Positions 1 to 10,200 are shown, numbered from the stretch's first letter. The stretch: DNA of 64,000 nucleotides from Oscillibacter faecalis_A (GCF_029218125.1 NZ_JARFXX010000010.1:23349-87348), one strand, 5' to 3'. Notes: generated from the sequence alone by a model not told the origin. Made by a program: numbers and translations.

Positions 1-468
1 ACTGCCGGGGTCCCCAATGTTTCCTACAACGGCTCTACGCAGTCCGCCTGCCCCAACACCTTCCTCGTTTCCTCCCGCATTGATTGGGAGCCTTACTTCG
101 AGTACGCCATCACCGCCGCTATGAACGGCACCGCCATTGACGCCGACTGGACCGGCACGCTGGCCACCGGCTCCGTTGTCCTGACCGACCTCAACACTGC
201 CGTTGCCGCCGAGGGTACGCAGGACGCCATTGACGCTGTGAAGGCTGAGCTGGAAAACGGCACCCGTCAGGTGTTTGATGTGAACACCTTCACCGTGGAT
301 GGCAGCAAGCTGGATACCTATAAGGCCGATGTGGATACCGATGCCGACTACACCCCGGATACCGAGGTCATCGTGGATGGCGCATTCCGGGAGTCCACGT
401 TCCGCTCCGCCCCCTATTTCGACTTGCGTATCGATGGCATCACCCTGCTGGATGAGGTCTACGGCTAA
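1..468 (+). CDS. BMP-family ABC transporter substrate-binding lipoprotein, C-terminal part
   Basis: The reading frame is open from base 1 (TAGVPNVSYN...) to the TAA at 466-468, so only the last 155 or so residues are in the window and the lipobox lies upstream. The end of the protein (FRESTFRSAPYFDLRIDGI region) resembles the last domain of basic membrane protein (BMP/PnrA) solute-binding proteins, which bind purine nucleosides or related ligands outside the membrane. The identification rests mainly on the genes that follow: a double-domain ATPase and two permeases of the matching nucleoside importer type. A strong terminator follows, and a separate promoter precedes the ATPase, so the binding protein can be made in excess over the membrane parts. 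The exact ligand cannot be read from this fragment. Confidence 0.8.
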   Translation, partial: TAGVPNVSYNGSTQSACPNTFLVSSRIDWEPYFEYAITAAMNGTAIDADWTGTLATGSVVLTDLNTAVAAEGTQDAIDAVKAELENGTRQVFDVNTFTVDGSKLDTYKADVDTDADYTPDTEVIVDGAFRESTFRSAPYFDLRIDGITLLDEVYG

Positions 469-480
469 GTCCTGAACACA

Positions 481-515
481 AAATTGGGCTGCCCTCCGGC
501 AGCCCAATTTTTCTT
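481..515 (+). terminator. Rho-independent terminator after the BMP binding protein
   Basis: A 13-bp perfect stem (AAATTGGGCTGCC / GGCAGCCCAATTT) with a 4-base loop is followed by TTCTT. It lies 13 bases after the stop codon and separates the binding-protein gene from the ATPase gene. Confidence 0.9.
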
Positions 516-543
516 ATTTTGGAAAAAGTCGGCTTCCTTTTGA

Positions 544-572
544 TTTACAAGGTGCCGTGACTATGGTAAAAT
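544..572 (+). promoter_or_regulatory. Putative sigma-A promoter for the nucleoside ABC ATPase-permease operon
   Basis: TTTACA (544-549), 17-base spacer, TAAAAT (567-572). The predicted start is near 579, giving a leader of about 65 bases before the ATPase start codon. No operator or riboswitch is evident in the leader. Confidence 0.55.
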
Positions 573-644
573 ACAGATGTACGTGATACGAACACGGGGG
601 AAGGAACTCTTTTTGTCCCTTCCGAGAAAGAAAGGGTGACTGCC

Positions 645-2177
645 TTGTCAACTGCGTGTGCGGTTAAGATGGAAAACGTGACCAAGCGCTTTGGAAAGGT
701 TGTGGCAAACCGGGCCGTGAATCTGGAGCTGCACGAGGGCGAGATTCTCTCCCTCTTAGGCGAAAACGGCAGCGGAAAAACAACGCTGATGAATATGCTC
801 TCCGGCATCTACTTCCCTGATGAGGGACAAATCTACATTCACGGAAAGCCGGTCTCCATCGCCTCTCCCAAGGATGCTTTCCGCTATGGCATCGGCATGA
901 TTCACCAGCACTTCAAGCTGGTAGATGTGTTCACCGCCGCGGAAAATATCATTCTGGGTCTGGACGGAAGGCTGAATCTGTCGGAGGCCCGGAAAAAGGT
1001 AAAGGAGCTTTGCGAAAAATACGGCTTCGATATCGACCCCGACCAGAAGATATACGATATGTCTGTTTCCCAGAAGCAGACCGTTGAAATTCTCAAGGTG
1101 CTTTATCGCGGCGCCGACATTCTGATTTTGGATGAACCCACCGCAGTCCTGACACCGCAGGAAACGGATAAGCTGTTCCAGATCATGCGGAACATGAAGG
1201 CGGACGGAAAATCCCTCATCATCATCACCCACAAGCTCCACGAGGTACTGGACGTATCCGACCGGGTGGCCGTACTCCGCAAGGGTGAATACATCGGCGA
1301 TGTCGCCACAAAGGACGCCGACCAGCAATCCCTGACGGACATGATGGTCGGCCACAGCGTCAGCCTGAATATCGACCGGCCTGATCCTGTGAATGTGACC
1401 CCTCGATTGGTCATTGACAATCTGACGGTCTACGATGAGCTGGGTGTCAAGCGGCTTGATAATGTCAGCTTCACGGTCAACGCCGGTGAGGTTCTCGGTA
1501 TTGCCGGTATCGCCGGCAGCGGCCAGCGGGAGCTTCTGGAGTCCATTGCCGGACTTTACCCCATTGCCTCCGGCACCATTACATACTTTGACCCCAAGGA
1601 CGGTAAAACCAAAAATCTGGTGGGAATGGACCCTATGGACATTCGGCAAAGCGGCGTGGCAATGTCCTTCGTCCCCGAGGACCGCTTGGGCATGGGCCTT
1701 GTTGGCTCTATGGGCATGACGGGAAACATGATGCTCCGCTCCTGGCGTAAGGGCCATGGCATTTTTCTGGACCGCAAGGACCCCGAACAGCTTGCCAACC
1801 GCATCTGGCAGGAGTTGGACGTTGTGACGCCCAACACTAACTTTCCTGTCCGGCGGATGTCCGGCGGCAACGTGCAGAAGGTGCTGGTGGGCCGCGAGAT
1901 TGCGCAGGCCCCCTCCGTGCTGATGACCGCCTACGCGGTCCGCGGTCTGGACATCAATACGTCCTACACGATTTACAATCTGCTCACGGAGCAGAAAATG
2001 AAGGGCATCGCCGTTGTGTACGTCGGTGAGGATTTGGATGTGCTGCTGGAGCTCTGCGACCGAATCGTTGTGCTCTGCGGCGGTCAGGTCTCCGGCGTTG
2101 TGGACGCCCGGACTGCCGATAAGCGTCAGGTGGGCGCTTTAATGACCCGCGTGGAAGGAGGCCATGAGAATGCCTAA
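645..2177 (+). CDS. Nucleoside ABC transporter ATP-binding protein (two fused ATPase domains)
   Basis: This cytoplasmic ATPase should power uptake through the two permeases encoded next. The first domain has Walker A GENGSGKT near residue 40, the Q-loop region (MIHQHFK) and Walker B LILDEPTAVLTPQE. The second domain has GIAGSGQRE in place of Walker A, FVPEDR, the signature MSGGNVQKVLVGREI and a degenerate Walker B region (VLMTAYAVRGLDI). A second domain without a classical Walker A is usual for the BMP-associated and simple-sugar ATPases, so one site is probably weak or inactive. I chose TTG at 645: the Shine-Dalgarno-like AAAGGGTGA (631-639) overlaps a possible GTG start at 636 but is well spaced from 645. 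ATG 669 is also possible. The 3' end overlaps the first permease by 14 bases. Confidence 0.88.
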   Translation: MSTACAVKMENVTKRFGKVVANRAVNLELHEGEILSLLGENGSGKTTLMNMLSGIYFPDEGQIYIHGKPVSIASPKDAFRYGIGMIHQHFKLVDVFTAAENIILGLDGRLNLSEARKKVKELCEKYGFDIDPDQKIYDMSVSQKQTVEILKVLYRGADILILDEPTAVLTPQETDKLFQIMRNMKADGKSLIIITHKLHEVLDVSDRVAVLRKGEYIGDVATKDADQQSLTDMMVGHSVSLNIDRPDPVNVTPRLVIDNLTVYDELGVKRLDNVSFTVNAGEVLGIAGIAGSGQRELLESIAGLYPIASGTITYFDPKDGKTKNLVGMDPMDIRQSGVAMSFVPEDRLGMGLVGSMGMTGNMMLRSWRKGHGIFLDRKDPEQLANRIWQELDVVTPNTNFPVRRMSGGNVQKVLVGREIAQAPSVLMTAYAVRGLDINTSYTIYNLLTEQKMKGIAVVYVGEDLDVLLELCDRIVVLCGGQVSGVVDARTADKRQVGALMTRVEGGHENA

Positions 2178-3261
2178 GACATCCCTGTTCCATATTGCCA
2201 AGCGGGACGCACTGCCTTGGTACCAGGCCACACTGATTCGCGGCTGCGCGATTTTGCTGGCGCTGGTGGTCTGCGCGCTGGTCACGATGCTGATGACCGG
2301 TGAAAACCCCTTCAGCATTTACGCCACAATTTTCAAGGGTGCTTTCGGAACGGCCCGCAAAACATGGGTCACCTTCCAGAATTTGGCTGTTCTGCTGGGT
2401 ATTTCCCTTGCGGTCACTCCGGCGTTCAAAATGCGGTTCTGGAATATCGGCGCCGAGGGGCAGGTCCTGATCGGCTGCCTTGCCACCGCCGCCTGCATGA
2501 TCTGTCTCGGTGATAAAATCCCCAATGCGCTCCTGATTTTAATTTCCCTGCTGGCCGCGCTGGTCGCCGGCGGTATCTGGGGTCTTCTCCCTGCGTTCTT
2601 CAAGGCCAAGTGGAACACAAACGAAACACTGTTCACTCTGATGATGAACTATATCGCCACGCAGCTTTCCGCTTTCTTTATCATCGTGTGGGAGGTTCCG
2701 AAGGGCGCCGGAAAAATCGGCATCATCAATCAGAACTCCGAGGCCGGATGGCTGCCGGTCATCGGCGGGCAGAAATATCTGCTCATTATTCTCGTTGTTG
2801 CTATCCTGACTGTCCTGATGTACATTTATCTGAACTACAGCAAGCACGGCTATGAGATTGCCGTTGTTGGCGAGAGCCAGCGGACTGCCAGCTATGCCGG
2901 CATCAAGGTAGAGCGGGTCATCATCCGCACCATGCTGCTCTCCGGCGCGGTCTGCGGCCTTATGGGCTTTCTCCTGACTGCCGGAACGGACCACACGCTG
3001 ACAACTACCATTGTCGGCGGACGCGGCTTTACCGCCGTCATGGTATCGTGGATGGCGAAATTTAATCCCATTGTCATGATATTTACCAGTCTGCTGCTGG
3101 TTGTTCTCGGGCGCGGTGCCAGTGAAATTTCCAGCACCTTCAGCCTGAACCAGTCTTTCTCGGATATTCTGACCGGCATCATCCTGTTCTTTATCATCGG
3201 AAGCGAGTTCTTCATCACCTATCAGGTCAGCCTGCGCAAAAACGGAAAGAAGGAGGCTTAA
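2164..3261 (+). CDS. Nucleoside ABC transporter permease 1 (YufP/NupB-like)
   Basis: Integral membrane subunit of 365 residues with many hydrophobic segments, starting with one around residues 22-42. The segment around residues 75-110, with MRFWNIGAEGQVLIG, is the characteristic stretch of branched-chain/BMP-type permeases, and later segments hold GESQRTASYAGI and GRGFTAVMVSWMAKFNPI. It pairs with the next gene to form the membrane channel. ATG 2164 follows GGAAGGAGG with good spacing and lies inside the end of the ATPase gene, which suggests translational coupling. Substrate class is inferred from family and from the BMP-type binding protein upstream. Confidence 0.88.
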   Translation: MRMPKTSLFHIAKRDALPWYQATLIRGCAILLALVVCALVTMLMTGENPFSIYATIFKGAFGTARKTWVTFQNLAVLLGISLAVTPAFKMRFWNIGAEGQVLIGCLATAACMICLGDKIPNALLILISLLAALVAGGIWGLLPAFFKAKWNTNETLFTLMMNYIATQLSAFFIIVWEVPKGAGKIGIINQNSEAGWLPVIGGQKYLLIILVVAILTVLMYIYLNYSKHGYEIAVVGESQRTASYAGIKVERVIIRTMLLSGAVCGLMGFLLTAGTDHTLTTTIVGGRGFTAVMVSWMAKFNPIVMIFTSLLLVVLGRGASEISSTFSLNQSFSDILTGIILFFIIGSEFFITYQVSLRKNGKKEA

Positions 3262-3264
3262 ATC

Positions 3265-4257
3265 ATGCTTGATCTGGTATCATTCCTCCCCCGGGCCGTT
3301 ATGCAGGGCATTCCACTGCTCTATGGCAGCACCGGTGAAATTCTGACCGAAAAATCCGGCAACCTGAATTTGGGAATCCCCGGCATCATGTATGTCGGCG
3401 GCATCTGCGGCGTCATCGGCGCGTTCTTCTATGAACAGTCCACCCCCGCAGAGGCTATGAGCGGACTGCTGGCTATCGGCATTCCCCTGCTCTGCTCCTT
3501 GCTTGGCTCCCTGCTTATGGGGCTTTTGTACTGCCTGCTGACGGTGACGCTGCGGGCCAATCAGAACGTTACGGGCCTTGCCATGACAACCTTCGGCGTG
3601 GGTATCGGCAACTTCTTCGGCGGCTCTTTGATTAAGCTGACCGGCAGTGAGGTCCCCTCTATCGCCCTTTCCGCCACCAGCGCCTATTTCAGCAAATCGC
3701 TGCCCTTTGCCAATCAATGCGGCTGGTTCGGGAAAATTTTCCTCTCTTATGGCTTTCTTGCCTATTTGGCCGTTGTCATTGCATTGTCCACCTCCTATTT
3801 TCTGAAGCATACCCGCGCCGGTCTGCATCTCCGTGCTGTCGGTGAAAACGCCTCCACTGCGGATGCCGCAGGCATCAGCGTTTCCAAGTACAAGTATTTC
3901 GCCACCTGCATCGGCAGCATGATTGCCGGACTCGGCGGTCTGTACTATGTGATGGACTACGCCTGCGGCGTGTGGTCCAACAACGCCTTCGGTGACCGCG
4001 GGTGGTTGGCGATTGCGCTGGTGATTTTCACCATCTGGCGGCCCAATGTAAGTGTGCTGGCCTCTATCCTGTTCGGCGGCTGCTACATTCTGTACCTTTA
4101 CATCCCCACCGGAACAAACCTCGCTGTCAAGGAGCTTTACAAAATGCTCCCCTATGTTGTGACACTTGTGGTTTTGATTATTGTCTCCCTTCGCAAAAAG
4201 CGGGAAGATCAGCCGCCGGCTTCTCTTGGCCTCAGTTTCTTCCGGGAAGAACGCTGA
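3265..4257 (+). CDS. Nucleoside ABC transporter permease 2 (YufQ/NupC-like)
   Basis: Second membrane subunit of the importer, 330 residues and mostly hydrophobic. It carries LTEKSGNLNLGIPGIMYVGG near residue 25 and AVGENASTADAAGISVSKYKY near residue 190, both typical of the second permease of BMP-type systems. It begins three bases after the previous stop, behind AAGGAGG, and closes the operon before a strong terminator. With purA and purB directly downstream, purine nucleosides are a reasonable substrate guess, but this is context only. Confidence 0.88.
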   Translation: MLDLVSFLPRAVMQGIPLLYGSTGEILTEKSGNLNLGIPGIMYVGGICGVIGAFFYEQSTPAEAMSGLLAIGIPLLCSLLGSLLMGLLYCLLTVTLRANQNVTGLAMTTFGVGIGNFFGGSLIKLTGSEVPSIALSATSAYFSKSLPFANQCGWFGKIFLSYGFLAYLAVVIALSTSYFLKHTRAGLHLRAVGENASTADAAGISVSKYKYFATCIGSMIAGLGGLYYVMDYACGVWSNNAFGDRGWLAIALVIFTIWRPNVSVLASILFGGCYILYLYIPTGTNLAVKELYKMLPYVVTLVVLIIVSLRKKREDQPPASLGLSFFREER

Positions 4258-4261
4258 ACAC

Positions 4262-4299
4262 AGGACAGCCATCTGCATAGCAGGGGGCTGTCCTTTTTA
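4262..4299 (+). terminator. Rho-independent terminator of the nucleoside ABC operon
   Basis: Stem AGGACAGCC (4262-4270) / GGCTGTCCT (4286-4294) followed by TTTTA. It begins four bases after the last permease stop codon. Confidence 0.9.
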
Positions 4300-4329
4300 T
4301 AATCTATCTGATAGCCAATTGTTATCCAT

Positions 4330-4435
4330 TATTATTTTTAATAATAGATATGTGATATTCCTACTTTTCTTGTCGGAAAAAACATTTTATAATAATGCGG
4401 TCAAAAAACGAGTGGACTGCGGAGCTGCTCCGCAG
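4330..4435 (+). promoter_or_regulatory. purA upstream region: AT palindrome, -10 element and 5' leader hairpin
   Basis: A perfect TATTATT/AATAATA palindrome lies at 4330-4346. A consensus TATAAT is at 4388-4393, without a good -35 at standard spacing. The expected leader carries a perfect 8-bp stem with a 3-base loop at 4417-4435 (CTGCGGAG / CTCCGCAG), ending eight bases before the AGGAGG ribosome binding site. No purine riboswitch or Bacillus-type PurBox was recognised. Confidence 0.5.
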
Positions 4436-4456
4436 AAATTTCAGGAGGCAAGCAAC

Positions 4457-5731
4457 ATGGCAAACTGTGCAATCGTAGGTATCAACTGGGGCGACGAGGG
4501 CAAGGGCCGCATGGTAGATTATCTCACCAATCACTATGACATCGTGGTCCGTTATCAGGGCGGCGGCAACGCCGGTCACACGGTCGTAAATGACAAGGGG
4601 ACCTTTGCTCTGCACCTGCTCCCCTCCGGCATTTTCCGTGAGGGTGTTGTGAACATTCTGGGTAATGGCGTTGCGCTTGATTGCGAGAATCTGCTGGATG
4701 AAATGAATAAGCTCCGGGCTGCCGGGGTGACCATCACTCCCGACAATCTGAAGATCAGTGACCGCGCTTCCCTGCTGCTGCCTTGGCACCGGGACCTGGA
4801 TGCGCTGGAGGAGGCCCGTCTGGCAGACAAAAAGTACGGCTCCACCAAGCAGGGTATTGCTCCCTTCTATGGAGATAAGTACCAGAAGAAGACCGTTCAG
4901 GCCGGTGAGTTGCTGCACCCCCAGCATCTGAAGGAGCATTTGGCCGATCTGCTGGAGTGGAAGAATCTGACGCTTCAAAAGGTTTACGGTGCCGAGGGCT
5001 ATACGCTGGAGGCCCTGCTGAACTGGGTGGATACCTACTGCGAGGCTGTCAAGCCCTATATCACCGATACCTCCCGCTTCCTGAGAAACGCGCAGGCCAA
5101 CGGCAAATCCATCCTTTTTGAAGCGCAGCTGGGCGCGCTGCGCGATCTGGACTACGGCATTTATCCCTACACCACCTCTTCTAACTCTGTGGCCGCCTAT
5201 GCTCCTGTCGGTTCTGGGCTGCCCACCGCGAAAATCGATGAGGTTGTCGGCGTAGTAAAGGCTTATTCCTCCTGCGTGGGCGAAGGTCCCTTTGTGTGCG
5301 AGATGTTTGGTGACGAGGGTCAGAAGCTCCGTGACGCCGGTGCGGAATACGGTGCCAAGACCGGCCGCCCCCGCCGTGTCGGCCCCATCGATCTGGTGGC
5401 TACCCGCTACGGCGTTGAAGTGCAGGGCGCGACCAACATTGCCCTGACAAAGCTGGATGTTCTCAGCTATCTTGACAAGATTCCCGTCTGCGCCCACTAC
5501 GAGCTGGACGGAAAGCAGACCGATGAGTTTCCGTTCCCTGTCTGCCTGCAGGACGCAAAGCCGGTCATCGAGTATGTCCCCGGCTGGAAGTGCGATATTT
5601 CCAAGGCACGGACTTGGGGGGATCTGCCGGAGGCTGCCCGCAATTACGTTGAGTACGTAGAAAAGGCCATCGGTTGCCACATCGGCTTCGTGTCCGTCGG
5701 TGCTGAACGGGACAGCCTGATCATCCGCTGA
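4457..5731 (+). CDS. purA: Adenylosuccinate synthetase
   Basis: Catalyses the GTP-dependent joining of IMP and aspartate to adenylosuccinate, the first committed step to AMP, in the cytoplasm. The N-terminus has the diagnostic GINWGDEGKGRMVDYL motif with the catalytic Asp, followed by QGGGNAGHTVV. STKQGIAPFYGDK (around residue 130) and the GRPRRVGPIDLVATRY region (around residue 305) are also family hallmarks. The product is 424 residues, the usual length. The open frame extends far upstream, but ATG 4457 follows AGGAGG at 4443-4448 and matches the family N-terminus exactly. The next gene, purB, performs the following step, so the pair forms a two-step IMP-to-AMP module. Confidence 0.97.
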   Translation: MANCAIVGINWGDEGKGRMVDYLTNHYDIVVRYQGGGNAGHTVVNDKGTFALHLLPSGIFREGVVNILGNGVALDCENLLDEMNKLRAAGVTITPDNLKISDRASLLLPWHRDLDALEEARLADKKYGSTKQGIAPFYGDKYQKKTVQAGELLHPQHLKEHLADLLEWKNLTLQKVYGAEGYTLEALLNWVDTYCEAVKPYITDTSRFLRNAQANGKSILFEAQLGALRDLDYGIYPYTTSSNSVAAYAPVGSGLPTAKIDEVVGVVKAYSSCVGEGPFVCEMFGDEGQKLRDAGAEYGAKTGRPRRVGPIDLVATRYGVEVQGATNIALTKLDVLSYLDKIPVCAHYELDGKQTDEFPFPVCLQDAKPVIEYVPGWKCDISKARTWGDLPEAARNYVEYVEKAIGCHIGFVSVGAERDSLIIR

Positions 5732-5786
5732 GCTGTGATTGCCGCAAAGTCTTAGTAAAATTTTTGACTGTCAGAAAGGCGTTTTT

Positions 5787-7205
5787 ATGAGTAAGGACAT
5801 TTACGAATCCCCCCTATCCTCCCGGTACGCCTCCCAATATATGCTGCATCTGTTTTCGCCGGATATGCGTTTTCAGACATGGCGGAAGCTGTGGGTAGCT
5901 CTGGCCAGAGCGGAGCATGAGCTCGGTCTGCCAGTTTCCGCAGAGCAGGTCTCGGAGCTGGAGGCACACATCAGCGATATTGATTACGCCGTGGCGGAGC
6001 AGAGAGAAAAAGAGGTCCGCCATGATGTCATGGCTCATGTCTACACCTACGGAAAGGCTGCGCCCTCCGCTGCCGGCATCATTCACCTTGGCGCTACCAG
6101 CTGCTATGTAACGGATAACGCCGATTTGATTCTCTATCGGGACGGCCTGAAGTATCTGCGGGGACAGATTTTGTCCGTGCTGGTGAATCTGTCCGCGTTC
6201 GCCAAGGAGTACGCGGCCACGCCCACTCTCGGCTACACGCATTATCAGCCCGCGCAGCCGGTAACAGTGGGAAAACGCGCTGCGCTCTGGATGCAGGATT
6301 TTCTCTCCGACTTGGAGGAGCTGGACCATGTGCTTGCCACCACGCGTTTCTTGGGCTGCCGTGGCACCACCGGCACAGAGGCCAGCTTTATGGACCTTTT
6401 TGACGGGGATGAGCAGAAAATTGATGAGATGAATCGCAGAATTGCGGCGGAGTTCGGCTTTGAAAAATGCTTTTCCGTCTGCGGACAGACCTATCCCCGC
6501 AAGGCTGACAGCCGGATTTTGAACGTTTTGTCCTCTATTGCTCAGAGTGCCTATCGCATGGCAAACGATATCCGCCTTTTGCAGCATGACCGGCAGGTGG
6601 AAGAACCGTTTGAAAAAAATCAGATTGGTTCCTCTGCCATGCCTTACAAGCGCAACCCCATGCGCTGTGAGCGTATCTGCTCTTTGAGCCGTTATCTGAT
6701 GGCCGATGCCGCCAACGCGCCGATGACTGCCTCCGTGCAATGGCTGGAGCGGACACTGGATGATTCGGCCAATCGCCGCATTTCCATGCCGGAGGGTTTT
6801 CTCTGTGCCGATGCCGTGCTGCGGCTGTGCCAAAGCGTAACAAACGGTCTGCACGTAAACTTGAAAATTGTTGACCGCACGATTCGGGAATACCTCCCCT
6901 TCCTCGCCACTGAAAATATCATGATGGAGGCCGTGAAGCGCGGCGGTGACCGTCAGGTGCTCCATGAAAAAATCCGGCAGCACTCCATGGCCGCTACCGC
7001 CCGGATGAAGGAGGGCGAACCCTGTGACCTTCTGGACCGTTTGGCCTCCGATCCCGCTTTCGGCATGACCCGTGCGGAGTTGGACGCCGTAATGGAGCCT
7101 TCGCTCTACATCGGCCGCTGCCGCCAACAGGTAGAGCGCTTTCTTGCCGAATGTGCTCCGCTGCTGACAAATGTCAAGGCCGCCGATGGTGCTATTGGTA
7201 TTTGA
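5787..7205 (+). CDS. purB: Adenylosuccinate lyase
   Basis: Cleaves adenylosuccinate to AMP and fumarate, and SAICAR to AICAR in de novo purine synthesis. The fumarase/aspartase superfamily signature is present as GSSAMPYKRNPMRCER around residue 280. The general-acid region (GATSCYVTDNAD) and GYTHYQPAQPVTVGKR (a TxxQPA-type loop) lie earlier. At 472 residues it is the longer form common in Clostridia. The frame could open at 5739, but ATG 5787 has an AAAGG Shine-Dalgarno and the expected N-terminus. It lies 55 bases after purA, probably in the same transcript. Confidence 0.96.
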   Translation: MSKDIYESPLSSRYASQYMLHLFSPDMRFQTWRKLWVALARAEHELGLPVSAEQVSELEAHISDIDYAVAEQREKEVRHDVMAHVYTYGKAAPSAAGIIHLGATSCYVTDNADLILYRDGLKYLRGQILSVLVNLSAFAKEYAATPTLGYTHYQPAQPVTVGKRAALWMQDFLSDLEELDHVLATTRFLGCRGTTGTEASFMDLFDGDEQKIDEMNRRIAAEFGFEKCFSVCGQTYPRKADSRILNVLSSIAQSAYRMANDIRLLQHDRQVEEPFEKNQIGSSAMPYKRNPMRCERICSLSRYLMADAANAPMTASVQWLERTLDDSANRRISMPEGFLCADAVLRLCQSVTNGLHVNLKIVDRTIREYLPFLATENIMMEAVKRGGDRQVLHEKIRQHSMAATARMKEGEPCDLLDRLASDPAFGMTRAELDAVMEPSLYIGRCRQQVERFLAECAPLLTNVKAADGAIGI

Positions 7206-7231
7206 CTGTTCCAAAAACACCAGTCTAATCT

Positions 7232-7272
7232 AAAAAATCCCCGCTTCGGTTCAAGCCGAAACGGGGATTTTT
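7232..7272. terminator. Bidirectional terminator between purB and dnaE
   Basis: A long stem (AAATCCCCG plus CTTCGG / CCGAAA plus CGGGGATTT) has T-rich flanks on both strands. It sits between the convergent purB and dnaE stop codons. Confidence 0.9.
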
Positions 7273-7276
7273 CTGC

Positions 7277-10200
7277 TTATTTTACCACCACATTCTCGTT
7301 TCCGAGGACCTCCTGCGCTTCCTTTACCAGCGCGGGATGCAGCAGCGCTTGTGTTGCGTAAACCTTACGGGTATCTGCCATGACCATTTTCACGGTTCCC
7401 GTGCCGGGGAACATGTGAAACACCAGCTTCATGTGACGAATCGAAGCATCGCTCAAACTGGGGAATTTCAGGAACAGCGTCTCACCCGCCGCTTGCTTCT
7501 TCTGCTCCTGCGGCTCCGGGGCCGGCCCCTCCGCAGTAGACAGCGGATAAATGGAGTCGCACATGATCTGCGGTGCCTTTTCATCTCGGACGGATAGCCG
7601 TCCTTTGACGATGACCGCCTGATTTTCCCTCATATAAGCGCCGCAGGATTCCAACACCCGATTGAAGCACAACAGCTCCATAGACGCCGTATCATCCTCC
7701 ACCACAACGTATGCCATCAGACTATTGTTCTTTGTGGTCTTGGTCTTGCTGGAGGTAATAACTCCTGCGATGGTAATCCTCTGTCCGTCCGCAAAGCGCG
7801 TCGGTCCGCCCTCCTGTGCAAAATCCCTTATAATAGATGCAATGGTAGGCGCACGGAGCTTTTGTATCTCCTCCCGGTAATGATCCATGGGATGTCCGGA
7901 AAGGTACAGGCCCGTGGTGGCCTTCTCCATACTCATCAATTCCTGCGGCGTAAATTCCGGAATTGCAGGCAGCGGAATTTCCTTTGTGGCGGGCTGCTTT
8001 GCGTTTCCGGCAGACATGGAGAAAAAGTCCATCTGCCCGTCCAAATTCTCCCGCTGCTGCGCCGCCACGGAATCCATAATGCTCTCGTAGACCCGCATAA
8101 GCTGAGAGCGCTTTGCGCCCGTAGAATCGAAAGTGCCGGAGCGAATCAAATTTTCAACCGCCCGCTTATTCATTTCGCTGCCGTTCATCCGGCTGCAAAA
8201 ATCGTAAAGCGAAGTAAATTTTCCGTTGCTTTCCCGCTCCCGCATGGCCGCCTGAATAAAACCTCGGCCAATATTCTTGATAGCCACTAAACCGAAACGG
8301 ATGCCTTGCTCCTCTACTGTAAAGCGGTCACAGGAGGCATTGATGTCCGGCGGCAGCAAGGCAATCCCGCATTCCCGGCACTCATTGATGTAACCGGATA
8401 CCTTATCGGAGTTATCCAAAACGCTTGTCAGCAACGCCGCCATATATTCCCGCGTAAAGTGGCACTTGAAATACGCAGTCTGATAGGCCACCACGGCATA
8501 GGACACCGCATGGGCCTTATTGAAGGCATAATTTGCAAAGGCAAAGATCTCATCATAAATTTTTTCGGCAGCTTCCCTATCAATGCCATTTGCTATACAG
8601 CCTTTGATATTTCTTGCCGGATCGCCGAACAGGAATGCTTTCCGCTCCTTCGCCACATCCTTCGCCTTTTTCTTGCTCATGGCGCGGCGCAACATATCCG
8701 CCTGCCCCAAGGTATAGCCGGCAAGCTGCTGAAATATCTGGATGACCTGCTCCTGATAGACGATACAGCCGTAGGTAATGGAGAGAATCGGCTCCAACTG
8801 CGGGATGATATAGCTCACCTTGCTGGGGTCATGCTTGCAGGCAATGAATTTAGGAATCGAATCCATGGGGCCGGGACGGTACAATGCGATGATAGCGGTA
8901 ATGTCCTCAATATTCTGCGGCTTGAGACCGACACAGACGCCGGTCATTCCCGCGGACTCCATCTGGAACACGCCGTTGGTCTTTCCGTCCGAGAGCATTT
9001 TATAGGTCTCCGGGTCTCCCTCCGGAATATCCGCCAGCTTGAAATCCGGCTGCCGGGCCTGCACCATTTTTACCGCGTCATCCAGAACCGTCAGGTTCCG
9101 CAGACCCAGAAAGTCCATTTTCAGCAGGCCAAGCTCCTCCAGCGTGGTCATGATATACTGGCAGACAACGGATTCATCATTTTTTGCCAGCGGCACATAT
9201 TCGTAGACCGGCTTTCGCGTAATAACCACACCGGCAGCGTGGGTGGAGGCGTGGCGAGGCATTCCCTCCAGCGCCTTGGCGGTGTCAATGAGCTTTTTGA
9301 CCTTTTCATCCGCGTCATAAAGCTCCCGCAGCTGCTTGGAAAGCCTCAGCGCATCGTTCAGGGTAATGTGCAGGGTGTTGGGTACCAGCTTGGCGATGAC
9401 GTCCACATCGGCGTAAGGCATATTCATGACCCGGCCTACATCCCGAATCACGCCCCGGGCCGCCATGGTGCCGAAGGTCACGATCTGAGCAACATGATCC
9501 TCGCCGTACTTACGGCGGACGTAATCCACTACCTCGCCCCGGCGGGTATCGCCAAAATCCATATCAATATCCGGCATACTCACCCGCTCCGGGTTCAAAA
9601 AGCGCTCGAAGTACAGACTGTACTTCATGGGGTCGATGTCGGTAATGTTCAGGCAATAGCTTACCATGGAGCCTGCGGCGCTGCCGCGCCCGGGACCGAC
9701 AGGGATGCCGACGCTCTTAGCGTAGCGCACAAAGTCAGACACAATGAGAAAATAATCGGTAAAACCCATTTTCTCGATCATGTCCTGTTCGTACTTCAAC
9801 TGGTCCCGGTATCTGTCATCCTCGCCATAGCGGGCTTTGTAGCCCGCATCGCACAGCTCCTTCAGATACGTGAAGCTGTCATATCCCTCCGGCAGCTTAA
9901 ATTCAGGCAGATGATACTTACCGAACGTAAATTCCAGATTGCACAGGTCCGCGATTTTCTGCGTATTTTCGATTGCGCCCTCGTAGCCCTCGAACAACGC
10001 CTGCATCTCCGCTTCGCTGCGGAGGTAGAAATTCTGCGGCTCATAGCGCATCCGACTCTCGTCATCTACTGTTTTTCCCGTCTGGATACACAGCAGAATG
10101 TCATGCGCCTCGGCGTCCTCCTTGCGGAGATAGTGGGCATCATTGGTGCAGACCATGGGAATCCCGGTTTCCTGATGGATTTTCAAAATCGACTGGTTTA

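Noticed and set aside
3280..4278. Minus-strand frame of 332 codons opposite permease 2
   Set aside because: Mirror of a GC-rich membrane gene; composition is Gly/Gln-rich without membrane segments or motifs.
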